From an uncultured Sphingomonadaceae bacterium (lineage in GTDB: Bacteria; Pseudomonadota; Alphaproteobacteria; Sphingomonadales; Sphingomonadaceae), in the NCBI GenBank assembly GCA_947497085.1, contig CANMFE010000001.1:868001-932000 (forward strand): a DNA stretch of 64,000 nt, given 5' to 3'. The translations under genes and the position numbers were made by a program. Positions 39,511-49,268 of the stretch are shown here, piece after piece. Position 1 is the stretch's first letter. Each line of letters starts with the position of its first letter. Under the pieces are notes generated by a model. The model saw only the letters and a program-made list of their open reading frames with translations, was not told where the DNA came from and made no database searches.

Positions 39511-40845
39511 TTAAATTTTGCGTGATAGCGCACGAAAAGCGGTGATCAGGAAAAAACCGGCAAGCAATAAAAAGATAAGATATGTAAGCCGGGATATTTT
39601 GGCACTTGTGGGTTTTTCCGGGCTGGCCACTATAATAAGATATTTACGCTGCTGCAAACTGCGCAGGCTTGCTTGTTCAATTGTACGCAATATAGATTCC
39701 AGCTCTGTCTCAGCGATTTTCTTGGTTGCCAAAGCTTCTTCATACGCAGCAAGGCCTCGTTGTACGGATTGTGGACGCCCGCCAACAAGACGACTTTTTT
39801 GTTGCATGATTTGCGCTTTCAGTGCGGAAATACGAGCATTAAGGCGCGGCAGGAATGGGCTATTGGTCAGACCATTGCTGAGCAACGCGCGCTTCTGGCT
39901 TTCCTGTTCAGCAAGCTCCACTTCAAGGCTGCTGATAATTTCATAAATGCCTGTTGTGGTTTGTATCGGATCGATATCACCACGTGCTCGTTGAACTTGA
40001 GCAACGTTTGCATTTGCCTCGTCAAGCTGTTGCTCGACGCGAGTTTTCTCCTCCAAAAGCGCACTTAATTGATCTTTGTTCAACATAGCGGAAATCGAAG
40101 ACACTTTCTGCTTGCCCAATTGCAACAATATATTGGTATATTTCACGGCGTCTTCCGGTGTGCGCGCCTGCACTGTTATTTTCATGAGGCTCTGCTGCAT
40201 ATCAACCGATATTTTGATGCGCCGTTTATAAAAATCGATTTGATCCATGCCTAGTAACGGCATACGCACGGGTCGCGATAGCGGATTGACTGTTCCTGTG
40301 TGGAAATGTGCCAAAAAACCATGCTTCTCTTCCATTATACGCATAACTTCACGCGAAAGCAGATATTCACGTATTTTATATTCATCTGACATCGAACCGC
40401 CTGCTCCGCCAATACCCAAGAGTCCGGGACCAGCCATGGGATCACCATCCTGGACTGTATCAATCGTGAAGGTTGCATCTGTTTCATAAAGTGGCGCGGC
40501 AATGAAGAGCGAATAAATGAGAATAAATGCCATCGGCAATAACCCAAAGACTGCCAGTAACTTAAAATTGCGGCGGCGCGCAGCGCGATCACGCAGTTCA
40601 GCCTGCTCCATTTCCAATGCAATATCCTGATCAGATGGCAGGTGCGCCTCAGCGACCTCCCTATTCTTCTGCTCTTTTTCAGCAGCTTTTTTCTTTCGCT
40701 CTTCCACTGCTTGCCGGGACCTGTCATCACGAGATTCAGCAACCCGCTGTAATCGCTCCTGTTTGTTTTGTTCGGCCTTTTCTCGGCGTTCTTTACGCCA
40801 TTTTTCTATACGTTCTTCATTGTCCATATCAAAATCCCTAGCCAT
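39511..40845 (-). CDS. KpsE-like capsule export inner-membrane protein
   Basis: A 444-residue polysaccharide co-polymerase/export protein. Residues 1-90 form a cytosolic, Lys/Glu/Arg/Gln-rich coiled coil, much longer than usual for KpsE. A TM helix lies at about 93-115, a periplasmic domain with a long coiled coil at about 215-395, and a second TM at about 418-437. The order and topology match the KpsE/CtrB/BexC family, which bridges the ABC transporter and the KpsD-type outer-membrane channel. It lies 21 bases before the ATPase gene stop on the minus strand. Confidence 0.85.
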   Translation of the reverse strand: MARDFDMDNEERIEKWRKERREKAEQNKQERLQRVAESRDDRSRQAVEERKKKAAEKEQKNREVAEAHLPSDQDIALEMEQAELRDRAARRRNFKLLAVFGLLPMAFILIYSLFIAAPLYETDATFTIDTVQDGDPMAGPGLLGIGGAGGSMSDEYKIREYLLSREVMRIMEEKHGFLAHFHTGTVNPLSRPVRMPLLGMDQIDFYKRRIKISVDMQQSLMKITVQARTPEDAVKYTNILLQLGKQKVSSISAMLNKDQLSALLEEKTRVEQQLDEANANVAQVQRARGDIDPIQTTTGIYEIISSLEVELAEQESQKRALLSNGLTNSPFLPRLNARISALKAQIMQQKSRLVGGRPQSVQRGLAAYEEALATKKIAETELESILRTIEQASLRSLQQRKYLIIVASPEKPTSAKISRLTYLIFLLLAGFFLITAFRALSRKI

Positions 40846-40866
40846 GCTAGCCTGAGTCTTTCAGGT

Positions 40867-41568
40867 TTAGCTGGAGCCAATTCCCTCTGCAATGTCAGCA
40901 AGGTCCGCAAAGTCGTTGTCCCGGGCCTGCTCAAACGCGCTCACAGCACTTGCGAAATCATCATGCAGTTCAATTTTACCGTTATCCAGAACGCCGAATA
41001 TTTCACCATATCGTTCAGCCAACCTTGGCGCTCTGGTAATATAGAAAAGGCCCGCATTTTCCAATCGCTTCTCCAGTGCAGCCTCACATTTCATCCGGAA
41101 ATTAGCCTCTCCAGAACCGATTTTATCATCAGCAAGATAGGTTTGCGCCGGCATCGCCATGCTAAGGGCAAAACCCAGTTGCGCACGCATTCCGGATGAA
41201 TATTGCTCCATGGGCCGGTAATAATCCGTGCCCAGTTCCGAAAAATGCGCTGCATAAGCGACGGCCCAACGGGCATCCACGTCGCACAGATCTGCTATAG
41301 TCTTAATATTTTGCTCTCCTGTCAGGGCTGGATGAAATGCGCCCGTAAAGCCTAATGGCCAGGATATGCCATCATTACGCAATACTGTTCCCTTGCTTGG
41401 CCTTTCCAACCCCGCAAGCATTCTGGTAATGGTTGTTTTGCCCATGCCGCCGCGTGCCAAGATGCAAACCTTGTCTGTAGATTTGAAGGTAAAATTACAA
41501 TCATCCAATATGCATTTTATTTCATCGCGAAACTGGAAATTTTTGGTGCAATTCACAAATCCGATCAT
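40867..41568 (-). CDS. kpsT: KpsT-like ABC transporter ATPase
   Basis: A 233-residue ATPase for polysaccharide export. Walker A ARGGMGKTT (38-46), signature YSSGM (123-127), and Walker B ending at D147. The catalytic Glu normally after Walker B is Asp (D148) here, so hydrolysis may be slow. The segment FRMKCEAALEKRLENAGLFYITRAP follows the KpsT pattern, including a His-switch position occupied by Arg. It overlaps the permease gene in an ATGA. Confidence 0.88.
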   Translation of the reverse strand: MIGFVNCTKNFQFRDEIKCILDDCNFTFKSTDKVCILARGGMGKTTITRMLAGLERPSKGTVLRNDGISWPLGFTGAFHPALTGEQNIKTIADLCDVDARWAVAYAAHFSELGTDYYRPMEQYSSGMRAQLGFALSMAMPAQTYLADDKIGSGEANFRMKCEAALEKRLENAGLFYITRAPRLAERYGEIFGVLDNGKIELHDDFASAVSAFEQARDNDFADLADIAEGIGSS

Positions 41569-42389
41569 ACAAGCCCCATTTCGATAGGCGTGTCACCACC
41601 GCTATTTGTGTGCGATGTACGGCCCAGATATAATCCGGCAAGGGTAGCCACAATTATGAATGATATGGGAATAAGTGCGGTCCCCATTCTTGAATCATAT
41701 GACACAAACAATCCATCCCTGAGAATCTCAATCGCATGCAAAAGCGGATTCCAGTATATCCAACCAACAAGACTGGGAGGAAGTTCATTCACAGTATAAA
41801 ATACACCAGATAGATAGAATAAAGGACGAAGGAATATCGGGGTCGCTTTTGCAAAAATCTCGCTCTTACGGGCCAAATTCACAATCAGAAAACCAAACGC
41901 ACCGCCAGAGCCACAAGCGAGAAGAAAGCCCCATATAGCCACTATCGGCTCATCTATTTCAAAAAAACCAAACACAATATAGTTCAGGCAAAGTAAAACA
42001 GCATAAATAAGGATGCTGTTAAACAGCTCCAGTATAAAAACTGATAGATAGACGGTCAACGCAGTCACGGACGGCAACGTCATCAAATTACGATATGCCA
42101 TACGCGCCCGCATGACTGCGTTTATGATGAAACGCGCAGAAAGATATGGGATAATACCCGAAAATATAAAACTCGCAATATCTGTATCAATAGGAGAGCT
42201 GCGTCCCAATAGCTGAAACAGGATATAAATGATGGCGATCCAAGCAAGTGGAGCAATATAGGCCCATAAATAGCCTAGCTTGTCTCCAGTATATCTTGAG
42301 CGTATCTCGCGAAAAATAACAGCCCTGACACGTTTGTATAATTTGCCAGTTTGGGAACTACCAGTGCCGTTATATATAACAGGCGTCAC
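41565..42389 (-). CDS. kpsM: KpsM-like ABC transporter permease
   Basis: A 274-residue ABC-2 permease with a charged cytosolic start (KRVRAVIFREIRSRYTGDKLGYLWAYIAPL) typical of KpsM/CtrC/BexB. Six hydrophobic segments follow between about 35 and 260, including FRPLFYLSGVFYTVNELP. It exports lipid-linked polysaccharide together with the KpsT partner. Translational coupling at both ends (ATGA overlaps) indicates one export unit. Confidence 0.9.
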   Translation of the reverse strand: MTPVIYNGTGSSQTGKLYKRVRAVIFREIRSRYTGDKLGYLWAYIAPLAWIAIIYILFQLLGRSSPIDTDIASFIFSGIIPYLSARFIINAVMRARMAYRNLMTLPSVTALTVYLSVFILELFNSILIYAVLLCLNYIVFGFFEIDEPIVAIWGFLLACGSGGAFGFLIVNLARKSEIFAKATPIFLRPLFYLSGVFYTVNELPPSLVGWIYWNPLLHAIEILRDGLFVSYDSRMGTALIPISFIIVATLAGLYLGRTSHTNSGGDTPIEMGLV

Positions 42390-43462
42390 TGAACAGTTTG
42401 TGCTGTGCGCGAAACGAACCCTAAGGTACCGCTAATCGCACTCAGCGCCTTGCGTGTCTGCGTAAACGATGCGTTACTTACATAAATCACATCATTCGGA
42501 CGCATTGCAAAATTGCTAGCCAGAAAAACTTGGCTAGGGTCACGAATATCAAGGTGATAAATAACCCGTCTAGCAGGCTCCTCACCATCGCTATCATGGG
42601 TACGGAAGACAAAAACACCATTGGGGTCAGCATTCACATCATCCAGACCCCGTGCAGTGGCCAATGCATCCATGAGGGAATAGCCCGAACCAGCAATGGG
42701 ATAACGACCGGTTTGTGCAACCGCCCCCAATATGGTCATGAATTCGCTTTTGCCCGTAACCGTCACCAAATCTCCCGGATATAGCGAAATATCCAAATGT
42801 GGATCACTATAAAGATCAGCAAGGTTTACCTGCCCGTTAATCTCTCCCCTGCGCACTTGCACGCGATAGCTAATATCTGGTTCGCTCTGTAAGCTGGCCA
42901 CCGCCAGAAGCGCGCTCAGTTTCCTGAGCTCAGGCGAGACAATATAGCTGCCCCCCTTGGAAACAGAGCCTTGTATGGTCACAGAGTTATACGGCGCCGC
43001 ATTTCTGCTGATACTGACCTGTGGTGCATATAATGTACGCCGCAACGCTCCCTCAACAGATTGCTCAAGCGATGTAATCGTCTTGCCGGCCGCCCGGACT
43101 CTATTGGCGTAAGGCAGGTTCACATAACCATCCTCTTGCACGGCAACCTCGTCGACAACTAAAGGGCTATCAAGAGTGACAGGGAATTCGCCATTGCCAG
43201 AGCTTTCAATAATAGTGACCTTCAGTCTATCACCAACCGATAGCCGATCGAGAGGAAGCTGTGGCGCAAAAAGCAGCTCGTCCGGAAATGTCGTCTTAGC
43301 GGCTGCAGTAAATTCAGTCGCGTCATATGACGCAATCGGTACAACAGGTATGCCATCTATACGAGCATTATATATCTCACTCACCAGTGGCGCGCCGCGC
43401 GGGATAGTACACCCCCCCAACGCAAGAAGGACTATTGAGAGCAAGAGGCCATGATATTTCAT
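42386..43462 (-). CDS. KpsD/Wza-family polysaccharide export lipoprotein
   Basis: A 358-residue outer-membrane export protein. The ATG at 43462 is chosen because AGGAAAG lies at good spacing; the ATG 21 bases upstream has no such site. The lipobox is LALGGC near residue 17. A poly-export domain (VGDRLKVTIIES, VNLPYANRVRAAGKTI) and SLBB-like segments (VTIQGSVSKGG, VTGKSEFMTILGAVAQTGRYPI) follow. It forms the periplasm-spanning or outer-membrane channel. It overlaps the permease gene in an ATGA. Confidence 0.88.
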   Translation of the reverse strand: MKYHGLLLSIVLLALGGCTIPRGAPLVSEIYNARIDGIPVVPIASYDATEFTAAAKTTFPDELLFAPQLPLDRLSVGDRLKVTIIESSGNGEFPVTLDSPLVVDEVAVQEDGYVNLPYANRVRAAGKTITSLEQSVEGALRRTLYAPQVSISRNAAPYNSVTIQGSVSKGGSYIVSPELRKLSALLAVASLQSEPDISYRVQVRRGEINGQVNLADLYSDPHLDISLYPGDLVTVTGKSEFMTILGAVAQTGRYPIAGSGYSLMDALATARGLDDVNADPNGVFVFRTHDSDGEEPARRVIYHLDIRDPSQVFLASNFAMRPNDVIYVSNASFTQTRKALSAISGTLGFVSRTAQTVQ

Positions 43463-43501
43463 TGTTGTCACTTTCCTATGCATATGCTGACGCTTTATTC
43501 T

Positions 43502-45457
43502 CTAACGGCTTGATATCTCACAAAACGTAGCTAATGCCCCCTCTTCCGAAAAACTCTCTCTAACATGCGCCATGGCTTTTTGGGATAGCGTATTATCATT
43601 TTGATAAAGCTCAACAAGAGCTTTAATTTTCTTACAGGCATCGACTAGATCAGGATGCAGGGCGCTCGAAAGGATTTTACCCGTTTGATCCTCAATAAAG
43701 CATTCAACCGCCCCTCCTGCGGGAGTGGACACAACAGGCACTCCAAGATGCTGCGCTTCGATCAGTACATTGGGCAAACCTTCATAGCGTGACAACAGCA
43801 CTTTCACATCCATTTTATCATACCAAAAACCAACATATTGAGAATGGCCGACAAATAATATGCGGTTATCTATACCAAGATCCTGCGCCAGTTTCTGTGC
43901 CTTTTCAAATAAGCGCCCATTTCCAACACTTACAAATCGTGCTTTTGGATACTGCTTCAGGTATTGTTTAGCCAGCTTGACCCATATCAGCGGCTGCTTA
44001 TCTGGCTCATACCGAAAAACACCGCCAATGGTCTCAGTAGCCCCCTCAGTCTCAACCTTAAACTTCTGCCATTTAGCTTTATCTTCAGCATCTACAGCGG
44101 TATCGAGCGGCGGCACACCATTATAGAGAACATCAAAGCGTTTAACAGGTAGTTGCAGCCACGCTGCATATTCACTTGCCGTTATCTGACTATTGGTCAG
44201 AAAGTGCACACCTGGCACTTTGGCCAAGGCGCGATATAAGGGTAGGTATTCAGGACGCTGCCTGTCTCCACGAATATTAGGAGGCAAGCCACGAAAAACC
44301 AATTGAATATTCCGCGCCCCGCTGAGCAAAGCCGCAACTGCGCCAAACAAAACTGCTCCATCCTGCCAAAGACTGATCACATCAAAGTTTTTTGCTTTTA
44401 GGTGCGGCACAAGACGCGTAACGCCATAGTGTACTTGGGGCGGCATCATCTCCAAAAGGGTATGCAGGTGTTCAGGGATATTCGGCTGGCGCTTGGCCCA
44501 AATGGGCTTCATGCTTGATATCTGCGCGACATCGACCCCATTTTCCTGTAAATAGGGGAGGAAGAAATCACAATTACGCACTGGCGCGCAGGATTTCACA
44601 ATCACTTCCACCTTAGCATCATTTGATGTTTCACGGTTTTGCGCTGCCAACAATGCAGCGAGCCTTGACATTTGTCGCTCAGCACCGCCAGGCCCCAGGC
44701 TACCGGTTATCAGAGCAATTTTACCGCAGTCACCATCATTTTTACGGTCTACGCTTCTGTCCTCAAAACTTTCAATGACTATATGCATTGCCACAATCCG
44801 GCAGTCATGGTCAGTCAGATCGGCAGGCTCATGGTGCTGCAACAGCAACTCCACCTTTTGTTTCAAACCCTCGAACAATGCCAATGCTTTGCTGCCAAGC
44901 TTAAACTTTTGGCAAACAGGCTCCAAACATAAATATGCATTCAGGAGAAGCCCTCTTGCCGCAAGCCTTTTGGCGTAGGTTATGCGCAAGTTCCTATCAG
45001 TTTCATAGTCGGCAATCAGCTTACGGAACAGCTCATCTCCTGCATCATATGCCTGCACATCATCTAATAACTCTGCACGGCTAAAAAGCTGATCAAAACC
45101 AGCTTCCTTAATCGGGTAAGCAATATCAACAATCTTCAGTGCTTTTTCTTGCTGACGGGAACGCAGGAGATGCTTTACATGATATTTTATTGTGTTCGGA
45201 TTCTGCGGCGATTGCTCAAAAAGGTCCGCCCATATTTCTGCCAAGCCATCATGAGACCCGGTAGCCTCTCGGATTTGCGTAATTATAATAGCAACATCAA
45301 CATCATTCAGAAACTTTTCCGGAATTTTTTTGGCCAGAAGATAATTTTCCTGCGCCGCATGGACAGTCACTGATTTTGACAGAAGATCATTCAGGAAAAG
45401 CATGCAGGCCTGCTTACTACTTAGAGAGTCTGCCAGATTTTTTTCCAAAACTTTCAT
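43502..45457 (-). CDS. Glycosyltransferase (GT4-like) with N-terminal TPR-like region
   Basis: A 651-residue protein. Residues about 1-215 are helical repeat-like. Residues about 240-651 form a GT-B fold starting at ALITGSLGPGGAERQMSRLA, the donor-side motif YEGLPNVLIEAQHLGVPVVSTPAGG carrying the E-x7-E pair. It probably adds a sugar to the polymer or its anchor. The helical extension suggests docking with other cluster proteins that also carry repeats. It is preceded by the TPR gene at 45484. Confidence 0.83.
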   Translation of the reverse strand: MKVLEKNLADSLSSKQACMLFLNDLLSKSVTVHAAQENYLLAKKIPEKFLNDVDVAIIITQIREATGSHDGLAEIWADLFEQSPQNPNTIKYHVKHLLRSRQQEKALKIVDIAYPIKEAGFDQLFSRAELLDDVQAYDAGDELFRKLIADYETDRNLRITYAKRLAARGLLLNAYLCLEPVCQKFKLGSKALALFEGLKQKVELLLQHHEPADLTDHDCRIVAMHIVIESFEDRSVDRKNDGDCGKIALITGSLGPGGAERQMSRLAALLAAQNRETSNDAKVEVIVKSCAPVRNCDFFLPYLQENGVDVAQISSMKPIWAKRQPNIPEHLHTLLEMMPPQVHYGVTRLVPHLKAKNFDVISLWQDGAVLFGAVAALLSGARNIQLVFRGLPPNIRGDRQRPEYLPLYRALAKVPGVHFLTNSQITASEYAAWLQLPVKRFDVLYNGVPPLDTAVDAEDKAKWQKFKVETEGATETIGGVFRYEPDKQPLIWVKLAKQYLKQYPKARFVSVGNGRLFEKAQKLAQDLGIDNRILFVGHSQYVGFWYDKMDVKVLLSRYEGLPNVLIEAQHLGVPVVSTPAGGAVECFIEDQTGKILSSALHPDLVDACKKIKALVELYQNDNTLSQKAMAHVRESFSEEGALATFCEISSR

Positions 45458-45483
45458 TGCATTTTTTTGCTTTTACTTGTGCT

Positions 45484-47943
45484 TTATGGCCGTATGGCTT
45501 TTTGTTTCCGGTTAATGTAAATTTTGCATTTTTCGATATTAGCTTTGATAGATGAATTATCATCGACCTGCTTTAACAATTTTTCCCAATGTTCTAATGC
45601 TTCATCAAACTTATGCAAGCGCATGGCGCTAACCGCAGCCGCTTTTAAACCTGTGGGGTCATTTTGGTCGAGGGAAATCATTAACTTCGCAAGCATATAT
45701 TTGCCTTCATTGTCCTCAGGATCTTTTGCTCGTAACAAGTTTCGGATCTTGATGAGAACTTTTCTTTTTTCATTTGCAATTTTATTTTCAGGATCATCGA
45801 TGGATGAGGCAGCTTCCAACACACCCCATGCCTTGCGAAACTCATCCTGTTCTAAATAGGCCCGTGCTTGCATAATGGCACGCCCCTTTAGTCGCGCACG
45901 GCGCTCAATTAAATCTAGCCTGGCGGTCTCATCAATATCATCTCTCAACAAAAGGTTGTTATAAGCCATAAGGGCCTGATCATAGCTTTCAGCTTTCAAA
46001 GCCGCCTTAACAAGCAATCGATAAAGCCGCTCAGGCACATCCGGCATGTTAATAGCCGCCTTTAAATAGGATACTGCCATGCTATAATCACCCAGTTCCA
46101 ATGCAGCACGTCCAGCCAATGCATCAAGCCCAGAAAATTCCAGTTTGTTACGGCGAGCAACCTGCGCAAGCCGAATGATGCTTTCAAAATCCCTTTCTTT
46201 ATATGCTTCTTTTGATTTGATCCTGAATTTCTGATCCAGCAAGCGGCTTGCCCTTAAGGCCTCGCGGTCATTGCCATCCAACATAACACTGCCCTGAATA
46301 TAATCGCTCGCCTTCTCGATATCTCCATCTTCGAGATAGTTCCGACCTTTTTCAAGCCATACAACTGAGCGCTCATCAACCCACGCACTGATCTGTACAG
46401 ATTTACCGACTACTTCACCAAGGTTGGATATCATCAAGCCGGCCATTGAAGGTAGCCCCGCATCAGTCGCCTTATTAGCCATATCCAACGCTGCTTCGGT
46501 TGAGAGTATATGCGCATTTTCAGCCAACTGAATTAAGCTCTCGGTATCCCCCTCCTCAACCGCCATATTCCATAGAAGCACTAAACTTTCCTCGTGTCGC
46601 GGCATATTCTCAAACACTTTTCCAGCCCACTTCTCGACTCCCTTGTCATCACCTGTCTCAATCATGATCTTAAAAATTTTTGATGACGCCTGCTCGACAT
46701 TTTCCCCCCTGTAATACATGCGCTGTAAATGCGGCAGGGCCAAATGCGGATCCCCGCGCTCGTAAGCAGACATCGCACAAATTTCCAGTATTTGGTCATT
46801 TTCAACCTCATCTGAGAGGAGCGACGTGCCTATATCATACGCAAGGTCATATTTGCCTGTCATATAAGAGGCATGCATCAAAATCTCCTCGTCCTCCTCA
46901 TTTGTGCCAACAGTTTCACGGATTTTTTGAATATTGGCAATCGCCCCCTCATGATCACCAAGCAAAATTTGTAAGCGGCAAAGCAACCTGCGATAGTCAT
47001 GAAGACTCTCATCCAGACCCAACGCTCTATGCAATTCCTTCGAAGGCGCAATGATATCGCCTGCCGAAATCATCCGCTTCAGCATTCTGAGCGGTTTGAT
47101 GTTGTGCATATCCACTCCGGAAGCGCCGGCAGAACCTTCGGGCACCAGGTGAAAGAATTCAGCATCCCAGTCTTTAAACAGATAATCTGCAAATTCAGGT
47201 GTATAGTGAGTTAGGTCAAGCCCATCATCCTCCATCGCATCAACCTGCCCAAATTCATGCATTAGCATACTGGGATCATAACATTTCAAGTTAAGTGACT
47301 GAGCAATATTTACAACCTGCCGGATAAGCGCACTGCGCGCCTTGATAGTACGACCATCTGGATTGAGCGCATTGACATGAGTTGTCAGTATTATTTTTTC
47401 AGACCCCACCATATCCGTGATCTGCTCCAGATGGGCGCGTATTTCCTTTTCACCAAGAAAGGACATTTTCATATTGTCGAGCAGATATTGGTCAGATTTG
47501 TTCAACCGAGCAAAACTGGGCTCGGTAAGAAGCCATTCGTTTCGCTCATCAAGCTTTTCATGCTTGCAAAGGCTCCAGAATTTAACCGCCCTTTCCTTAT
47601 CGGCAAAAAATTCGCTAAAATAGCGATAGGCGTAATTCATCTGGACAGGCTTATCATCGATCGCGATGTGCTTAGCAGACGAAATTTCGATAAAATAGAT
47701 ATCCGGTGAACCGTGCGCCTCGGCAAGGTAATCATCGGACAGACTTGGCCTGAAAGTCAGCTCTTGGTTAATATCCTCAATGTTGATCTCGCCCCGCATG
47801 AATTTAATCTGCTGCAGGGCTTCGGCGCTCGTATGTGTGAAGCCATAGTTCCCACCCTTGCTAAGCTCGAAATCATATTTAATTTCAGCCCTTCGAAAAG
47901 GGGTATGGATGCGGCAAGTTCCAACGGGAGAAATTTTCAGCAT
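45484..47943 (-). CDS. Large TPR protein with SGNH/GSCFA-like N-terminus
   Basis: An 819-residue protein. Residues 1-270 start MLKISPVGTCRIHTPFRR and include ILTTHVNAL and DDGLDLTHYTPEFADYL, which together recall SGNH/GSCFA-type esterase or acyltransferase blocks, though the match is tentative. Residues about 300-800 are helical TPR-like units. In a polysaccharide locus a sugar O-acyl modification is a fair guess. No TM segment or signal is seen, so it is probably cytosolic. Confidence 0.6.
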   Translation of the reverse strand: MLKISPVGTCRIHTPFRRAEIKYDFELSKGGNYGFTHTSAEALQQIKFMRGEINIEDINQELTFRPSLSDDYLAEAHGSPDIYFIEISSAKHIAIDDKPVQMNYAYRYFSEFFADKERAVKFWSLCKHEKLDERNEWLLTEPSFARLNKSDQYLLDNMKMSFLGEKEIRAHLEQITDMVGSEKIILTTHVNALNPDGRTIKARSALIRQVVNIAQSLNLKCYDPSMLMHEFGQVDAMEDDGLDLTHYTPEFADYLFKDWDAEFFHLVPEGSAGASGVDMHNIKPLRMLKRMISAGDIIAPSKELHRALGLDESLHDYRRLLCRLQILLGDHEGAIANIQKIRETVGTNEEDEEILMHASYMTGKYDLAYDIGTSLLSDEVENDQILEICAMSAYERGDPHLALPHLQRMYYRGENVEQASSKIFKIMIETGDDKGVEKWAGKVFENMPRHEESLVLLWNMAVEEGDTESLIQLAENAHILSTEAALDMANKATDAGLPSMAGLMISNLGEVVGKSVQISAWVDERSVVWLEKGRNYLEDGDIEKASDYIQGSVMLDGNDREALRASRLLDQKFRIKSKEAYKERDFESIIRLAQVARRNKLEFSGLDALAGRAALELGDYSMAVSYLKAAINMPDVPERLYRLLVKAALKAESYDQALMAYNNLLLRDDIDETARLDLIERRARLKGRAIMQARAYLEQDEFRKAWGVLEAASSIDDPENKIANEKRKVLIKIRNLLRAKDPEDNEGKYMLAKLMISLDQNDPTGLKAAAVSAMRLHKFDEALEHWEKLLKQVDDNSSIKANIEKCKIYINRKQKAIRP

Positions 47944-47975
47944 TTATATTCTACCAGCTAGAGCGTCCTTTTTGG

Positions 47976-49268
47976 TTAAAGCGACCAGTATGTGCTAGCT
48001 TCCGGCAACTTACCTCTATCCAGCACGGAATGAAGATCTACAATTATACCGCCAGACTTAAGATTACGGCGTATAAAATCATATACCCCCACAACGAAAC
48101 TATCGTGCGGCACAGCAAGTAAAAATACATCCAGATTATTCAGATCACTCTCTGGAACAAGCTCTATACCGTTTTCGCGCATAGTCTCTTCCGGATCAGC
48201 CATGGGATCAGAAACCATTACAGAAATTCCAAAACTGTTCAGTTGCTCTATCAAAGTCACAACTTTTGAATTGCGAATATCTGGGACGTTTTTCTTAAAT
48301 GTGATACCTAAAACGCCGACACGCGATTTTCTCAAAGATTTTTCAGAGCTCGCCAGAAGTTTCAGAATTTTGGTAGCAACATATTCTGGCATAGCATCAT
48401 TAATGCGCCGCCCGGCCAAAATTACTTCCGGATGATAGCCCAGTTGTTCTGCCTTAGAGGTAAGGTAGTAAGGGTCAACACCGATGCAGTGCCCCCCGAC
48501 AAGGCCCGGGGAAAAAGGAAGGAAGTTCCACTTGGTTCCGGCAGCCTCTAAAACTTCCGCAGTTCGGATACCAATCCGATCGCAAATTTTCGACATCTCG
48601 TTCATTAATGCAATATTGATGTCCCTCTGTGTATTTTCCAAAACCTTGGCAGCTTCAGCAACCTTAATTGATTTTGCCCTGAATACACCCGCCTCAATAA
48701 TCTCAGAATAGACAAACGAGACCATTTCAAGCGTTTCATCATCCTGCCCGGCAACCACTTTCACAATTTTCTCCAGCGGGTGCTGCTTATCCCCCGGATT
48801 GATGCGCTCGGGACTATAGGCAAGCTTGAAGTCCGTGCCACATTTCAGTCCGGAACTTGCCTCTAAGGCAGGGCCGCATATTTCCTCAGTCGCGCCAGGA
48901 AACACAGTTGATTCAAACACAATGATGCTGTCTTTTTTTACAATCGGGCCGATTGTGTCACACGCACGCTTCAAGAGCGTGAAATCTGGCGCCCGATTTT
49001 CATCAACCGGCGTTGGCACAGCCACAACAATAAAGTTGCAGTCATGTAATTGCGAGATGTCAGAAGTATATTTCAAAGGAGACTTGCCGAGATCGGCAGC
49101 TGAAATTTCGCCAGTCCAGTCGTTTCCTTTTTTGAGCTCATCAACCCGCCGACCATCGACATCGAAACCTATAACATTAAACTTCTTTGCGAATGCGTGA
49201 GCAACCGGCAAACCGACATAGCCCAGACCTATAACACCAATGGCGAGATTATCTTTTGAAATTGGCAC
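47976..49268 (-). CDS. tviB: UDP-N-acetylhexosamine 6-dehydrogenase (WbpO/TviB-like)
   Basis: A 430-residue nucleotide-sugar dehydrogenase with a GTG start after AGGAAGG. NAD motif GVIGLGYVGLP (11-21), catalytic C261 in GGHCIGVDPYYL, and FKKNVPDIRNSKV are typical. It oxidises UDP-GlcNAc or UDP-GalNAc to the uronic acid, as in Vi antigen. It is the first gene of a long minus-strand cluster, and the epimerase at the far end completes the route to UDP-GalNAcA. Confidence 0.92.
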   Translation of the reverse strand: MPISKDNLAIGVIGLGYVGLPVAHAFAKKFNVIGFDVDGRRVDELKKGNDWTGEISAADLGKSPLKYTSDISQLHDCNFIVVAVPTPVDENRAPDFTLLKRACDTIGPIVKKDSIIVFESTVFPGATEEICGPALEASSGLKCGTDFKLAYSPERINPGDKQHPLEKIVKVVAGQDDETLEMVSFVYSEIIEAGVFRAKSIKVAEAAKVLENTQRDINIALMNEMSKICDRIGIRTAEVLEAAGTKWNFLPFSPGLVGGHCIGVDPYYLTSKAEQLGYHPEVILAGRRINDAMPEYVATKILKLLASSEKSLRKSRVGVLGITFKKNVPDIRNSKVVTLIEQLNSFGISVMVSDPMADPEETMRENGIELVPESDLNNLDVFLLAVPHDSFVVGVYDFIRRNLKSGGIIVDLHSVLDRGKLPEASTYWSL

